From: a virus
Reading direction: 5' to 3' (one strand)
Virus record (IMG/VR): IMGVR_UViG_3300013126_000140
Location: 1-31,858 of that record
Length of the DNA stretch: 31,858 nucleotides
The notes beneath the pieces are model-generated. The model was not told the origin of the DNA and searched no databases. It saw only the letters and a list, made by a program, of their open reading frames with translations. Positions 5,845-15,298 of the stretch are shown here, in pieces; the first letter of the stretch is position 1; the number at the start of each line of letters is the position of its first letter. Made by a program: the position numbers and the translations under genes.

Positions 5845-6624
5845 TTACTCACCCCAGTGTTTTTCACGAAGTTCGTAAATATCAATTGGTTCTCGTTTCA
5901 TATGAGAACCTTGATTAAAGTATGCACCTTTCTTCAAATATCCACCCAAAAAGTTTCTTCTGAATCTATTAGAATTATTTGATTCTGAGCCATGAACACA
6001 ATGTGAGTGAAGTAGAACTACTTGACCTTTTTTAATAATTCCTTCTATTTTTCGGAAATCATGACCTTCTGGCATTACACACGGTTTACCTCTTTCATTT
6101 CTCCAAAATTTAGGATTAGTTTTTGTTCTTTCTTCATCTACTTCAATTGGTAGAACTGGTAATCTATGAGAACCTTCGTAATTCCAAACTGCTCCATTCT
6201 CTTTATCGTGATTATCTAATGCAAGAGCAGTATTGATGATTTCATTATGACCACAACCAGTATAAAATGCGTTTTGATGTTGGTCTCTACCCAACTGTCC
6301 TGGTGGTTTAAAGTATGACCAAGTTTGTAATCCTACTAATTCACCTTCCATCAGGAATTCCATTGCCTCAATCAACTTTGGATGGGCGAAAAGTTTTTCT
6401 AATTTTGATGATAATTTATGTGGATATGCAAATGGGTCCCACTCTCCCCATTCTTCACCATTATCTTTGGTGGTTAATTGTCTTTCTTGACGAAGTCTTT
6501 CTAACTCATCATTGATTTCATCACATTCTTCTTCGGTCAAAAGTTCTATTGTGGTAAATCCTCTATATCGCCAATCAAAGGTCAATTGTTGGATTTCTTC
6601 TTGTGTAAGGTGTTTAAATAACAT
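5845..6624 (-). CDS. Phytanoyl-CoA dioxygenase-like (PhyH) Fe(II)/2-oxoglutarate oxygenase
   Basis: This 259-aa protein has the PhyH layout: an N-terminal helix pair (LLTEEECDEINDELERLRQE), then WSYFKPPGQ at 102-110, the proximal metal motif HQN at 116-118, LALDNHDKENGAVWNYEGSH at 134-153 (the usual 'aLDd.d.eNGal...GSH' signature), and the distal VHGSESNNSNRFRRN at 210-224, with His211 as metal ligand and Arg220 or Arg222 for 2-oxoglutarate. The proximal motif is normally HxD; here the acidic ligand is Asn118. Family members hydroxylate small molecules or residues; the substrate is unknown. It is the last gene of the tail module, before a terminator, with its own late octamer, so a virion-related or late metabolic role is plausible. 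Confidence 0.88.
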   Translation of the reverse strand: MLFKHLTQEEIQQLTFDWRYRGFTTIELLTEEECDEINDELERLRQERQLTTKDNGEEWGEWDPFAYPHKLSSKLEKLFAHPKLIEAMEFLMEGELVGLQTWSYFKPPGQLGRDQHQNAFYTGCGHNEIINTALALDNHDKENGAVWNYEGSHRLPVLPIEVDEERTKTNPKFWRNERGKPCVMPEGHDFRKIEGIIKKGQVVLLHSHCVHGSESNNSNRFRRNFLGGYLKKGAYFNQGSHMKREPIDIYELREKHWGE

Positions 6625-6646
6625 AACTTTTTTTTTGTTGTTTTAT

Positions 6647-6654
6647 ATAAATAT
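6647..6654 (-). promoter_or_regulatory. Candidate late promoter octamer upstream of the dioxygenase gene
   Basis: The sense strand reads ATATATATTTATATAAAAC; ATATTTAT lies 23 bases before the ATG, in the short gap after the 129-aa gene. Confidence 0.5.
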
Positions 6655-6657
6655 ATA

Positions 6658-7047
6658 TTATTTATGAAATTGTAAAAGATTTGGTAAATAAAATTTTAAA
6701 TTTGGTATTTTATCACTTACCAAAGATATTGAGATTCTGTTTGATTCCCTGACACCTTTATCTAATACATTACCACTTAAATCATATTGAGTTGTAATTG
6801 GTCCTGAAATTCTCCATCTTACCAAAACTCCGGTATATAAAGAATTTGATAAAATTCTAGTGTATTCGGAATAATTTACTTCGTATATAGTTGCACTTTT
6901 ATCGTTTGTTTTTTGAATAAAATATCGTGTAATCCAACCTCTCTTGTAATCACTATCAGTTGGAGTTGGAAAATGGGTATTTATATCAGAATTCAATATG
7001 AATAATGAATTTATTTTTAAATTTGAATATTTTTTGTTATTATCCAT
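6658..7047 (-). CDS. Probable baseplate-associated protein of unknown function
   Basis: This 129-aa protein begins one base after the hub gene stops. Its segments YKRGWITRYFIQKTND, YTGVLVRWRISGP, the DLSGNVLDKGVRESNRIS loop and a C-terminal IPNLKFYLPNLLQFHK give a beta-rich fold. Its position, in the same run as hub, LysM wedge and tape measure with nearly zero spacing, suggests a baseplate component. A gp25-like wedge is not supported by any motif I can see. It is followed by the dioxygenase gene after a 33-base gap. Confidence 0.6.
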   Translation of the reverse strand: MDNNKKYSNLKINSLFILNSDINTHFPTPTDSDYKRGWITRYFIQKTNDKSATIYEVNYSEYTRILSNSLYTGVLVRWRISGPITTQYDLSGNVLDKGVRESNRISISLVSDKIPNLKFYLPNLLQFHK

Positions 7048-7048
7048 T

Positions 7049-9511
7049 TTATTTTAATTTCATTTTACCACTTACCGAAGTTGTCCACAATCCTTGATCT
7101 AACGTATGTGAAATACCAACAACAGTGAATGCACATTTATCTCTATATTGAGCCGGTAAATCTGCTATTTCAAATAAATCTCCAGTTTTAATACCCGAAA
7201 CGCCATGTATTTTAAAATCAAATGCTATTTCTACTAAAATATTATTTGGAGTTGTTGAATTTTTTAAATTTAGATCTAATTTTCTAAATAGAGTTGAATC
7301 TTGCCATGCACCTACTGCTACGATTTGTTCTAAAGTTGGACTTTCTATAGCAGAGGCAACATTTCCAAATCCAAACATAGAGGTAATTGAATTAATTAAT
7401 ATAACACCAACTGTGTTAAAAAAATCTTTGAATTCACTTTTTGCAACATCTCTATTGATATTCCTATCCTTTATAGTAGGAATAACTGTAGCATGTTTCA
7501 TGAAAAGTTCATAATTTTGTTTTCGTGCTTCCTTTTCGGCTTCTTCAGCATCAGGTTCTTCATCCGGTTCATTGTCTGGGTCTTCAACAGGTTCAATATT
7601 TCGTTCTTGTTGTTCATCAATTAGAGCCTGTTTAAAAGAAGCTATTATATCAATAACTGGATCTGGTTTAGAGGCAAATAATGCACCTGAATCTATTGGC
7701 AAATTACCTTCAGGTGAAGAATCAACAGATATATTACCTTCTCCTGCAGTTCTTTCAGCAATAATCATGTTTTTCATTGCTGCCGGTATTTCAAAAGCAA
7801 ATTGAGAATCTATAAAAGGGCAATCTATACCACTTGAAAAAAATCCAGTTATACCATCTTTATTGGCTTTCCCCTGAAAATTTAAATCAGCTATTTCAAG
7901 TTGATATTTATTTTTATTCTCAGGTCTACGAGATGGTAATTGTACTATTTCAAAATACCAAATTGAGTTTGCTGCAGCAGAAATACCATTTAGTATTTCA
8001 TAGTATATATCTTTAGCAACATAATTAGATTTTTCTAAAACTTCAATAAAAAATTCAAAATTTACATATAAATCTTTTAAATATCCCCATTGCCCTGCCA
8101 AAGCATCAAATGGAACTGTATCTACTGGAAAAAGTGATGTATCTGTCAGTTGTTGTGTTTGTGGAAATTTGAATACATTACCGGCAGGATCTTTTTGTTC
8201 TAAATTAATAGTAGTAATTGGAGCCCCATTTCCACCTAATATAGGACCTACTTGTTGAACCGTTGTTGCTGATAATGCTTGGGCCATTCCAAAATCAGGA
8301 GTATTTCGGTTTGGTATAATTAACTTACTACCATCAATTGAAAACATATATGGATGTGCTCTACAAATAGTATCCCTATATTCTATACCTAAAGGGAAAG
8401 TTGGAACACCATCACCACAAATTGATGCAACTGATTTTGTTTCATATGCAACTTTGTTTAAAATTTCAAAAGCAAGTTCTAAACGAATATATGAATTTTC
8501 ACTAACTAATGGCATTCCTTCAGGTATAGATGCCTCTCCAGAACTAGAATTTCCTCCTTCACCACCCTCACCACCTTCTTGTTGTGATGATTCTACTGCA
8601 GTATCTTCCAATTCACCAATTAAATCTTTTCGAATTTCTTCATCCATATTGATAAAATTGGCTTCACTAATAAATGGAATTCCTCTACTATCTTTTTCTT
8701 GTATTAACTTTTTAACCCTTTCGGTTTTTTTAGCCATTGGTAAACGATTATACATTTGCATAAATAAAGCCAAACCAACATTTGATTCAGCAGTTGATTC
8801 GATTGTTCTATTATCGTATCGTTCACCACCTTCATTTTTTTTGTCATCTTTTTTACCACCACTTCTATGTTGTTGCAAATAAGCTGCAACTTCACCCATC
8901 GATGTCAATTCAACTTTTAAAATATAAGTTTCACCGGTACTAGTACTAAATCCACCATTTGTAATATAACCTAAAAATCCATCATAGGTATAATCAGATG
9001 CAGCTTGTTTTTGTTTTAAATGGTCATAACCATTAAACTTTGCAATTTCACAAGGACTTAAACTAACTCTTTGAGAATATGATTTTTCAGTATTCCATCC
9101 AAATTCTACTAAAACAGTATATCCTGGTTCAAGAAAATATTTCGATAATTCTTCAGCTTGTTTTAAACTAAAACATTTTATCTGAAATTGTGATTTTCGT
9201 GTTAATCCTCCATCACCAAAATCTATACCCATAGATTCAATGACAGGTGATGGTCTGAATCCTCTATCACCTTCCACAAATTGTGGTACACCTGCAAAAT
9301 CAGTACCAATTCTACCCGATTTGTTCGTATCACCATATCTTAAAAAAAATGAATTATCACCATCTGCTGGGATTGATTCCAATACCAATCCGCTTGAAGA
9401 TGACACTCTCATCCAAGCTTGTAATGAGGAAACACTTGCGTTATTTCCTGCTCTTGATTGGATAAGTTCTTTTATTTTTGGATTAAAATACGAATTAAAA
9501 GGAAATAACAT
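7049..9511 (-). CDS. Baseplate hub protein (gp27/tail protein D-like), with large insertions
   Basis: This 820-aa protein begins with a hub-like domain: GLTRKSQFQIKCFSLKQAEE and LSKYFLEPGYTVLVEFGWN (about residues 101-140) match T4-like hub proteins, where a strand is followed by 'eL.kYFl.PG.tVLVEwGW'. The C terminus (GDLFEIADLPAQYRDKCAFT, VVGISHTLDQGLWTTSVSG) is the typical hub barrel end, with the 'v.GisH.ld.GlWtTsv' strand. Between them lie low-complexity stretches: a Glu/Gly/Ser-rich segment near residue 320 and an acidic section near 650 (EPVEDPDNEPDEEPDAEEAE). The hub trimer connects tail tube and spike. The gene follows the LysM wedge gene with a one-base gap. No lysozyme or spike domain is visible. 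Confidence 0.78.
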   Translation of the reverse strand: MLFPFNSYFNPKIKELIQSRAGNNASVSSLQAWMRVSSSSGLVLESIPADGDNSFFLRYGDTNKSGRIGTDFAGVPQFVEGDRGFRPSPVIESMGIDFGDGGLTRKSQFQIKCFSLKQAEELSKYFLEPGYTVLVEFGWNTEKSYSQRVSLSPCEIAKFNGYDHLKQKQAASDYTYDGFLGYITNGGFSTSTGETYILKVELTSMGEVAAYLQQHRSGGKKDDKKNEGGERYDNRTIESTAESNVGLALFMQMYNRLPMAKKTERVKKLIQEKDSRGIPFISEANFINMDEEIRKDLIGELEDTAVESSQQEGGEGGEGGNSSSGEASIPEGMPLVSENSYIRLELAFEILNKVAYETKSVASICGDGVPTFPLGIEYRDTICRAHPYMFSIDGSKLIIPNRNTPDFGMAQALSATTVQQVGPILGGNGAPITTINLEQKDPAGNVFKFPQTQQLTDTSLFPVDTVPFDALAGQWGYLKDLYVNFEFFIEVLEKSNYVAKDIYYEILNGISAAANSIWYFEIVQLPSRRPENKNKYQLEIADLNFQGKANKDGITGFFSSGIDCPFIDSQFAFEIPAAMKNMIIAERTAGEGNISVDSSPEGNLPIDSGALFASKPDPVIDIIASFKQALIDEQQERNIEPVEDPDNEPDEEPDAEEAEKEARKQNYELFMKHATVIPTIKDRNINRDVAKSEFKDFFNTVGVILINSITSMFGFGNVASAIESPTLEQIVAVGAWQDSTLFRKLDLNLKNSTTPNNILVEIAFDFKIHGVSGIKTGDLFEIADLPAQYRDKCAFTVVGISHTLDQGLWTTSVSGKMKLK

Positions 9512-9512
9512 A

Positions 9513-9800
9513 TTATCTGAAGCTATTTAAAATGTCTAAATAATTTTTTGGGACTCTTAAAATAGTACCATCGGGTACTGCAAATGGTGCATCGTGAATG
9601 TTGTTTGCAGTTGCAATAATCCACCATAGAGATTGATCTCCATAGTATTGATATGCAAGAGTATCCAATCTATCACCACCCTGAGTAACGATATATATAT
9701 CACTATCTCTTAATGGTATATTTGGGTATATTTTAGTTCGATATACCTCTCTACCATCTTTTAGTTTTTGTATCCGATTTCTTTCGTATCTACTTGCCAT
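9513..9800 (-). CDS. LysM-domain baseplate wedge protein (gp53-like)
   Basis: This 95-aa protein has a basic N terminus, a strand pair (DIYIVTQGGDRLDTLAYQYY), then GDQSLWWIIATANNIHDAPF and IPDGT-type ending VPDGTILRVPKN. That is the LysM pattern found in T4 gp53 and in tail protein X: 'GDRLD.LAy.yYGD..lWW.Ia.aN.i'. In myophages such a protein joins wedge and hub. It sits between the 866-aa baseplate gene (16-base gap) and the hub gene (1-base gap), the expected neighbourhood. gp53-like wedge and tail-X/hub-LysM cannot be told apart from this alone. Confidence 0.8.
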   Translation of the reverse strand: MASRYERNRIQKLKDGREVYRTKIYPNIPLRDSDIYIVTQGGDRLDTLAYQYYGDQSLWWIIATANNIHDAPFAVPDGTILRVPKNYLDILNSFR

Positions 9801-9816
9801 GATTTATTTTGTTATA

Positions 9817-12417
9817 TTACCAACTACCACCTGCACCACCGCCACCAAAGGAACCACCACCAAATCCAGTAAAATTACTTTGTGTTACATTTACTTTTCC
9901 TGCATTCTTTGTTCCTGCAACTTTACTACCTTTCTTACTAGTAAGTAACAAATCTTCTTCTTGTGTTCTATCTCTACCAACATAAGGTTTTGTAATAGAG
10001 TTTTTTGGTTTCGGTAATTCTTTATTTGTATCAACACCATTCAACTTAGTTGCAACTGCACTTGGATACATGACAACTATTATTTCATCGGAGTATACTG
10101 ATATAAATTGTGTATAAGTAACTGATAATGTACCTTTATGTTTACTTGGTACAACAACTAAGTGTGAATAATTAGTTTCTGATATTTTCTTTACGCTATT
10201 TATATCATAAGTTGGGTCTGCCCAATATGAAAGAAGTACATCATCATCTACGAATGGGAACACCTTTTTAACCTCGGTCAATCTTTGGTCTAAATTAGCC
10301 AAAAATTCAGATGTAAACGCATCACTTGTTGTAATTGTGCCACCTTGATCTTGTTGTGGTGTAGATTCCGTTTTACCAGTTTCTAAATTAGTTTGTGGTT
10401 TATTTACACCACCTTCTATTGGTGGAGTTACTGCATTACCATTTTTATCAATTTTAAGATTTTTTCCAAAATTTCCAGTTGCTGCCAATGCATCTGCCCT
10501 TGCTTGAGTTGCTATTGCATCATTTTGGAAAGGTGATGCATTAATAGTAGTCCGAGCAGGTACAGCAGGTGTAGATGTAGAACTTGGAGTAGCAGTTGTA
10601 GTATTTGGAGATTGTGTATTTTGTATCGGTTCGGTCGGTGGTTGGGTTTCACCATTAGTAACTGATTCGTTTATTTTATTGACAGCTTCATCCGAAAGAC
10701 TAAAATTATATAAAGCAATTCCTGAACTTCTATCTTCAATAAATTTAATAGTCATAGATACTTCAATATACCTTGGTAATAATAACCCAACACTATTGGT
10801 TTCCCAACTATTATTATCGGGTATACTATAAGAAAGAGAATCAATAAATCCAGTTTTCTTTACATAAATATTTCCTAATCTAAATGTAATAATTGGAGGT
10901 TGCACATAATTTTTACCTTCTACTGATTGGAAAGATGGATATGTTTGTTGGGTTAAAAATTGTAATTTTTCCCAATTAGCTGCCAATTCTAATTTATTAA
11001 AACATACAACATTCAATGTAAACTGAACACTTCGTTCAACACCGGTATATGTGTAAAATTTGTAAGGATTTCCAAAAAAATTACTCGATTCCCAGCTAGG
11101 TGAAGTTGTTTCGGATAATCCAGTGATGTAGCTTCTAAAATGTACTGTTTTTGAATCTCTTAATGACTTGAACCAAAGTGGAATTAAATCTTTTCCTTCC
11201 ATTTCACTTAATTCCTCATTCGAACGAATTTTTGGTGGAGATTGATTTACAAGATCAAAACTATTATCTAATCCATAAACAGTTTTCCAAGTATTTTTCT
11301 TTTGTGAAAGAACTCCATAGGTATTTCCTTCAGTTGGATTATATGGAGAATATACTCCAGTGTTATTTTTTCTATCAGAAAAACCATATTCAGTTTTTCC
11401 AAATCTACCACCATTATCTTTTCTATCAACACCGAAAACTGGTGATACTAGTGTTAAATCGATAATAGGAGTATTTGCTTCTCTATAATCTTCTCGATAA
11501 TTACCAAGTGTTTCAGAATACTTAAAATCTGGATTTGGTTTTGGATTACGAGTTTGTTCTTCAACCGCTTTATCCAATGCATCTTTACTTGCATTAGATG
11601 TCCCTTTTAATTTGTTTTTTATTTCTACTGCTTCGGCACCAACTTTTCTTTTTAATTTTTCTTTTTCTAAAGTAGCCTTTATCAAAAAATCGTTTGTTGC
11701 CTCTAATAATGGGGCTAAATCTTTTTGTTGTTGTGCTCTTTCTCTAGCTACACGAATTTTATCAGAATAACTAAATTGAGATGAGTATTCATATGCACCA
11801 TTTGTAGGTTGTGCTGTGTTTGCACCCAATGAATAAGGGTCTCCAAAGAAAAAATCTCGTGCTTTATCTTTTACCAAAGATATTCCTTGACCTAAAAGTT
11901 GCTTTCCAATAGTTTGAGGAGTACCCCCACCTGATTGTTTTAAGAATCGACCCAATAAAGTACCTGCTGCATCGTTTTTTATACGAGCGATAGTAATCAT
12001 AGTATCGGGTTCTATGTTTCGTTGTAGTTCATCTGTGTTCTTTACATAGGTTGGTATTGTGAGCTGTGGAATACCCAATCTTGAATTTATACCATCTCTT
12101 GCTTGATTTAATGAGCTTACCTGTCCTCCAAATACAAATCTACCAAACCCACCCGAAGTAATTCTAGCTAATCCTTGTCCAACTAAACCACCATCACCTG
12201 CAGTTCCTCCAGTTGCTGCTTTCATTTGTTCTACTGCAGAAGTAGAACGAGTTGCTATACGAATGGATTGATTACCGTATAGTAAAGGGTTGTTTAATTC
12301 AACAGCAGAACGAGGTCTGATACCAGTTGTTTCAAATTCAGCAACAGTATCTCTATCGGGCTGAACTGCGGTATCAAATGATGAACCTTTAAATAAATCT
12401 CGTATCGTTCTTCCCAT
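9817..12417 (-). CDS. Large baseplate/tail-tube-initiating protein (gp48/gp54-like region)
   Basis: This 866-aa protein follows the tape measure gene after 3 bases. Its central part (IPLWFKSLRDSKTVHFRSYI around 415, FYTYTGVERSVQFTLNVVCF, then PPIITFRLGNIYVKKTGFID and SLSYSIPDNNSWE near 545) resembles the tube-like domain of baseplate proteins that nucleate the tail tube. The N-terminal 300 residues contain helices and Gly-rich linkers. A Thr/Pro/Ser-rich linker lies near 590-650 (TATPSSTSTPAVPART). The last 20 residues are almost all glycine (GFGGGSFGGGGAGGSW). It probably bridges baseplate and tube. It is larger than T4 gp48 or gp54, so a fusion is possible. Function from position and style. 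Confidence 0.65.
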   Translation of the reverse strand: MGRTIRDLFKGSSFDTAVQPDRDTVAEFETTGIRPRSAVELNNPLLYGNQSIRIATRSTSAVEQMKAATGGTAGDGGLVGQGLARITSGGFGRFVFGGQVSSLNQARDGINSRLGIPQLTIPTYVKNTDELQRNIEPDTMITIARIKNDAAGTLLGRFLKQSGGGTPQTIGKQLLGQGISLVKDKARDFFFGDPYSLGANTAQPTNGAYEYSSQFSYSDKIRVARERAQQQKDLAPLLEATNDFLIKATLEKEKLKRKVGAEAVEIKNKLKGTSNASKDALDKAVEEQTRNPKPNPDFKYSETLGNYREDYREANTPIIDLTLVSPVFGVDRKDNGGRFGKTEYGFSDRKNNTGVYSPYNPTEGNTYGVLSQKKNTWKTVYGLDNSFDLVNQSPPKIRSNEELSEMEGKDLIPLWFKSLRDSKTVHFRSYITGLSETTSPSWESSNFFGNPYKFYTYTGVERSVQFTLNVVCFNKLELAANWEKLQFLTQQTYPSFQSVEGKNYVQPPIITFRLGNIYVKKTGFIDSLSYSIPDNNSWETNSVGLLLPRYIEVSMTIKFIEDRSSGIALYNFSLSDEAVNKINESVTNGETQPPTEPIQNTQSPNTTTATPSSTSTPAVPARTTINASPFQNDAIATQARADALAATGNFGKNLKIDKNGNAVTPPIEGGVNKPQTNLETGKTESTPQQDQGGTITTSDAFTSEFLANLDQRLTEVKKVFPFVDDDVLLSYWADPTYDINSVKKISETNYSHLVVVPSKHKGTLSVTYTQFISVYSDEIIVVMYPSAVATKLNGVDTNKELPKPKNSITKPYVGRDRTQEEDLLLTSKKGSKVAGTKNAGKVNVTQSNFTGFGGGSFGGGGAGGSW

Positions 12418-12420
12418 TAG

Positions 12421-14961
12421 TTAAGCAAATTGAGTTCCAAATTTATTATCGGTACTCGTTTCAGTTTTTTTCCTTACAACACTTGTAACCTTTGCACTAT
12501 CCATATATACATCTTTATTTGCTAAAAATGCTGCTTTTAATTCTCGTAATTCTGCAATGACACCTTCCATAGAAACCATCGGAGAACCACCTCCACCACC
12601 CAATGAATCTGCCAATCCTGCTGGATTTTTAGTTGCTATTAAGAAATCATCAGGATGGGTTGATACAACTTGCCCATTTTGAACTACACCATCATCTATC
12701 GATTCACCCGATTCACTTGTTGATGGAGCAGCCTTCCCAAGTAAACCAAACGAATATGTATGAAGTTTATCTCCTATAGCTATCATTGGTTGAATAATAT
12801 ATTCATCTATCAAGCTTGCAAGGGACATAATACCCTCCGTCAAAAAATCTATAAACATAACAATTGGCTTTAGTAAAATTCCTATACCTTTTGCTATGAA
12901 TCCAATAATATCAAATACCAGACCCAATCCCCAAATCAAAAAATCTATTAAATAACCCAGTGGTCCAGAATCTACCATTTCAGCAAATAAATTACCTAAA
13001 GATCGAAATACCTCCATAATAGGTTCTACTGCCTCCATTGTTTTTTCTTTTAATTCTTTAAATTTATTAAACAATGGTTGTAATCTTTCTACAATTTTTT
13101 GAATAGGTGCGACTATCATTTCTAGTATTGCACCACCTACTGCAAATATTGGTCCAACTACTGCCTGAAATACATCATTCATAGCACCAATGACACCAAA
13201 AATTATACTCATTAATGATCCAAAAAATTTCATTATTGGTCTCAGGATTACACCGAAATTTTTCATTTGGTCTAACAAGTTATTCATAATAGTTGAACCA
13301 AGTGGGGCTAACATATCCATAAATCCAGTACCCAAGGATTGAGTTTCATTTTTCAGTGCATCGGTTACTGATTGCATCTCTTGTTGTTTTGCAAGTCTAT
13401 CGGTTTGTGCCTTTAAATCTGCCTCAGTCATTTTTGATATATCACCACCAGCTTCAGCAAGTGCTAACGCAGCTGCTAGTTGTTCTCTGTCTAAGTTACC
13501 AAATCGTTCTCTAATTTTTTGTTGAGTTGCTAGAGATTCGATAGTCATATTACTTGCTTCTGCAAGTTTTTCTTGTTCGAATGAACTGAGTTTTGTAACA
13601 TCACCCAATTTCATTACTTCATCAACCACTGCTTGCTGAGCACCAAGTACATCTTTTGATGCTGCTAATTGTCTTGCTTTACTAAAATTTAAATTTTGGC
13701 CTAACATAGCAGATGCTTCTAATTCAGAAGATATAGATTTTTCAAAATCTAATAAATTATCTGCTACTTTACCTGCTTCTCCAATAGAGGTTCCTAATTT
13801 AGCTGCCTGAACTGCTGCAGATGCTAATTCTTCAGCAGAACCACCAAAGTATTTGTAAGCATATTCGGAATTATCCGCCATATCTTTAATAACCTTATCA
13901 GGTGATACATTTGCCAGTTTTGCCATTTCAGCAGTTTGACCTATTAGTGCTTGAGATTGTTCTGCATTTAGGTCACCGATGTTTTGGAATATTTTATTTA
14001 ATTCTGAAGCTTCTTTAACTGAAACTCCAAAGTTTTTATTTAATACTAAAATAGAACCTAATACGGCTTCAGATGGTTGTTGTAATCCATCAAATGCATT
14101 TGTAAATTCTGCTGCTGCTTTTGCTGCATTTTCGGCACTTACACCTAAATTAGCGAAATCAACATTCGTATTACGAATGTTTTCCTGCATTCCTCTTGTT
14201 TGTGAAACTAATAAACCAGTTTCCTCTCTAAAAACTTTTGCTGCCTGGTCAAGTTCCGAAAATCTCTTTATTGCCATAGCGATTGTCGCCACTACAGCAG
14301 CAACTACTAATAATACTGCACCAATTGCAATTGCAGTTGCAGCTGCACCAGTTGAAAGACCGGCCATTGAACCTCTTAACGCAGTCATAACACTTTGTCC
14401 TTGTCCTAAATTTTTTGCAAAATTTGAAGTGAATTGTTTTGCTGCAACCCCTACTTGATCTTTAAAAATTGAAGAAGCTTTTTTACCAAGTTTGGATAAC
14501 ATACCACCAACAAGGGGAATATTATCAAATGTATCAACCAACCCATCAAAAGCATCACCCATGCTACCTGCTAACTCTTGTGCAGCATCATCTACCTTTT
14601 GTATAGTATCTAATCTTTTTAAATCTATTTGTAATCCTTCATTTGTTAATTGTAAAGCAGCTACCCTGGCTTCTACATCTTTTCTATTTGCATCAGTAAT
14701 ACCTCTTTGGAGATTATTTATTTCCTTATTATTTTTTACAATTTGTTTTTGAACATCTTCAGAATCTTCTAAAGTTTTTACTGAACTTTGTAGATTTTGA
14801 ATATATTTTTTTGTAGCATTACTTATATCATTTGTTGTATTAATTTGGTCTTCCAAATCTTGAATTATTGCACCAGTTATTGATTGAGATATTCTTAACG
14901 CCTCATTGTATTCATTTTGTAATTTTAGTATTTCTTTTTGTTGCTGGGAATTGATTGCCAT
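12421..14961 (-). CDS. Tail tape measure protein
   Basis: This 846-aa protein has a helical coiled-coil N terminus (residues 1-140), then a Gly/Ala-rich hydrophobic span near 205-235 (AIAIGAVLLVVAAVVATIAM). A long helical middle with repeated Ala/Glu-rich helices follows, then a second strongly hydrophobic region (PIVMFIDFLTEGIMSLASLI and neighbours, residues 660-760) and a C-terminal tail. This is the classic tape-measure layout. At roughly 1.5 angstrom per residue it would set a tail of about 125 nm. It lies after the tube, chaperone and 83-aa genes and before the baseplate genes, as expected. A small gap (11 bases) separates it from the 83-aa gene. Confidence 0.88.
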   Translation of the reverse strand: MAINSQQQKEILKLQNEYNEALRISQSITGAIIQDLEDQINTTNDISNATKKYIQNLQSSVKTLEDSEDVQKQIVKNNKEINNLQRGITDANRKDVEARVAALQLTNEGLQIDLKRLDTIQKVDDAAQELAGSMGDAFDGLVDTFDNIPLVGGMLSKLGKKASSIFKDQVGVAAKQFTSNFAKNLGQGQSVMTALRGSMAGLSTGAAATAIAIGAVLLVVAAVVATIAMAIKRFSELDQAAKVFREETGLLVSQTRGMQENIRNTNVDFANLGVSAENAAKAAAEFTNAFDGLQQPSEAVLGSILVLNKNFGVSVKEASELNKIFQNIGDLNAEQSQALIGQTAEMAKLANVSPDKVIKDMADNSEYAYKYFGGSAEELASAAVQAAKLGTSIGEAGKVADNLLDFEKSISSELEASAMLGQNLNFSKARQLAASKDVLGAQQAVVDEVMKLGDVTKLSSFEQEKLAEASNMTIESLATQQKIRERFGNLDREQLAAALALAEAGGDISKMTEADLKAQTDRLAKQQEMQSVTDALKNETQSLGTGFMDMLAPLGSTIMNNLLDQMKNFGVILRPIMKFFGSLMSIIFGVIGAMNDVFQAVVGPIFAVGGAILEMIVAPIQKIVERLQPLFNKFKELKEKTMEAVEPIMEVFRSLGNLFAEMVDSGPLGYLIDFLIWGLGLVFDIIGFIAKGIGILLKPIVMFIDFLTEGIMSLASLIDEYIIQPMIAIGDKLHTYSFGLLGKAAPSTSESGESIDDGVVQNGQVVSTHPDDFLIATKNPAGLADSLGGGGGSPMVSMEGVIAELRELKAAFLANKDVYMDSAKVTSVVRKKTETSTDNKFGTQFA

Positions 14962-14972
14962 TTTTTAAAATC

Positions 14973-15224
14973 CTATCTAATGTTTAAAATAGCTTTGTAT
15001 GTATGAGGAATTCTTTCTCCATTTTTTTGCATTCGTTCTACTTTTTTACGAAGATTTGCCATATCATTATCCAAACTTCTAGCAAGTTTTAAAAAATCAT
15101 CATCTTTTTCTAAATTTGAAACCATTTTTTTTCCAAAAATATAATCAACAACACCTTCTTTCATATCGTGTTTTTTAGATATAAATTCTTTTATTTTATT
15201 TTTTTTTGTTTCAGTAAGTTTCAT
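14973..15224 (-). CDS. Small basic helical protein between tail chaperone and tape measure
   Basis: This 83-aa protein is very lysine-rich and helical (TKKNKIKEFISKKHDMKEGV, LARSLDNDMANLRKKVERMQ). It has an ATATTTAT octamer 27 bases upstream and an AGGG just before the start. It occupies a position where other contractile-tail phages place tape-measure chaperones, but no sequence family is recognised. A helper in tape-measure folding or tube initiation is an inference from position. Confidence 0.62.
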   Translation of the reverse strand: MKLTETKKNKIKEFISKKHDMKEGVVDYIFGKKMVSNLEKDDDFLKLARSLDNDMANLRKKVERMQKNGERIPHTYKAILNIR

Positions 15225-15250
15225 AATAGTTTACCCTCAATTATACTCTA

Positions 15251-15258
15251 ATAAATAT
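15251..15258 (-). promoter_or_regulatory. Candidate late promoter octamer upstream of the 83-aa gene
   Basis: The sense strand reads TTTCATATTTATTAGAG; ATATTTAT lies 27 bases before the ATG and just after the terminator of the chaperone transcript. Confidence 0.5.
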
Positions 15259-15260
15259 GA

Positions 15261-15298
15261 AATAAAAAAAAATGTGAGGAGTTTTACCTTCTCACATT
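15261..15298 (-). terminator. Rho-independent terminator after the frameshifted chaperone extension
   Basis: AATGTGAG (15271-15278) pairs with CTCACATT (15291-15298), followed on the minus strand by nine T in a row. The extension frame's stop codon (15284-15286) lies inside the loop, so the transcript ends just after that frame rather than just after the zero-frame stop at 15495. Confidence 0.7.

Noticed and set aside
8704-8895. Minus-strand 63-codon frame inside the hub gene
   Set aside because: It is wholly contained in the hub coding frame, lysine-rich by shadow, with no ribosome site.
13979-14458. Long plus-strand open frame opposite the tape measure gene
   Set aside because: It is a composition shadow of the Ala-rich tape measure sequence; it lacks any family signal and is opposite a confident gene. 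The same holds for other plus-strand frames such as 8454-8882, 29405-29773 and 4725-5114.
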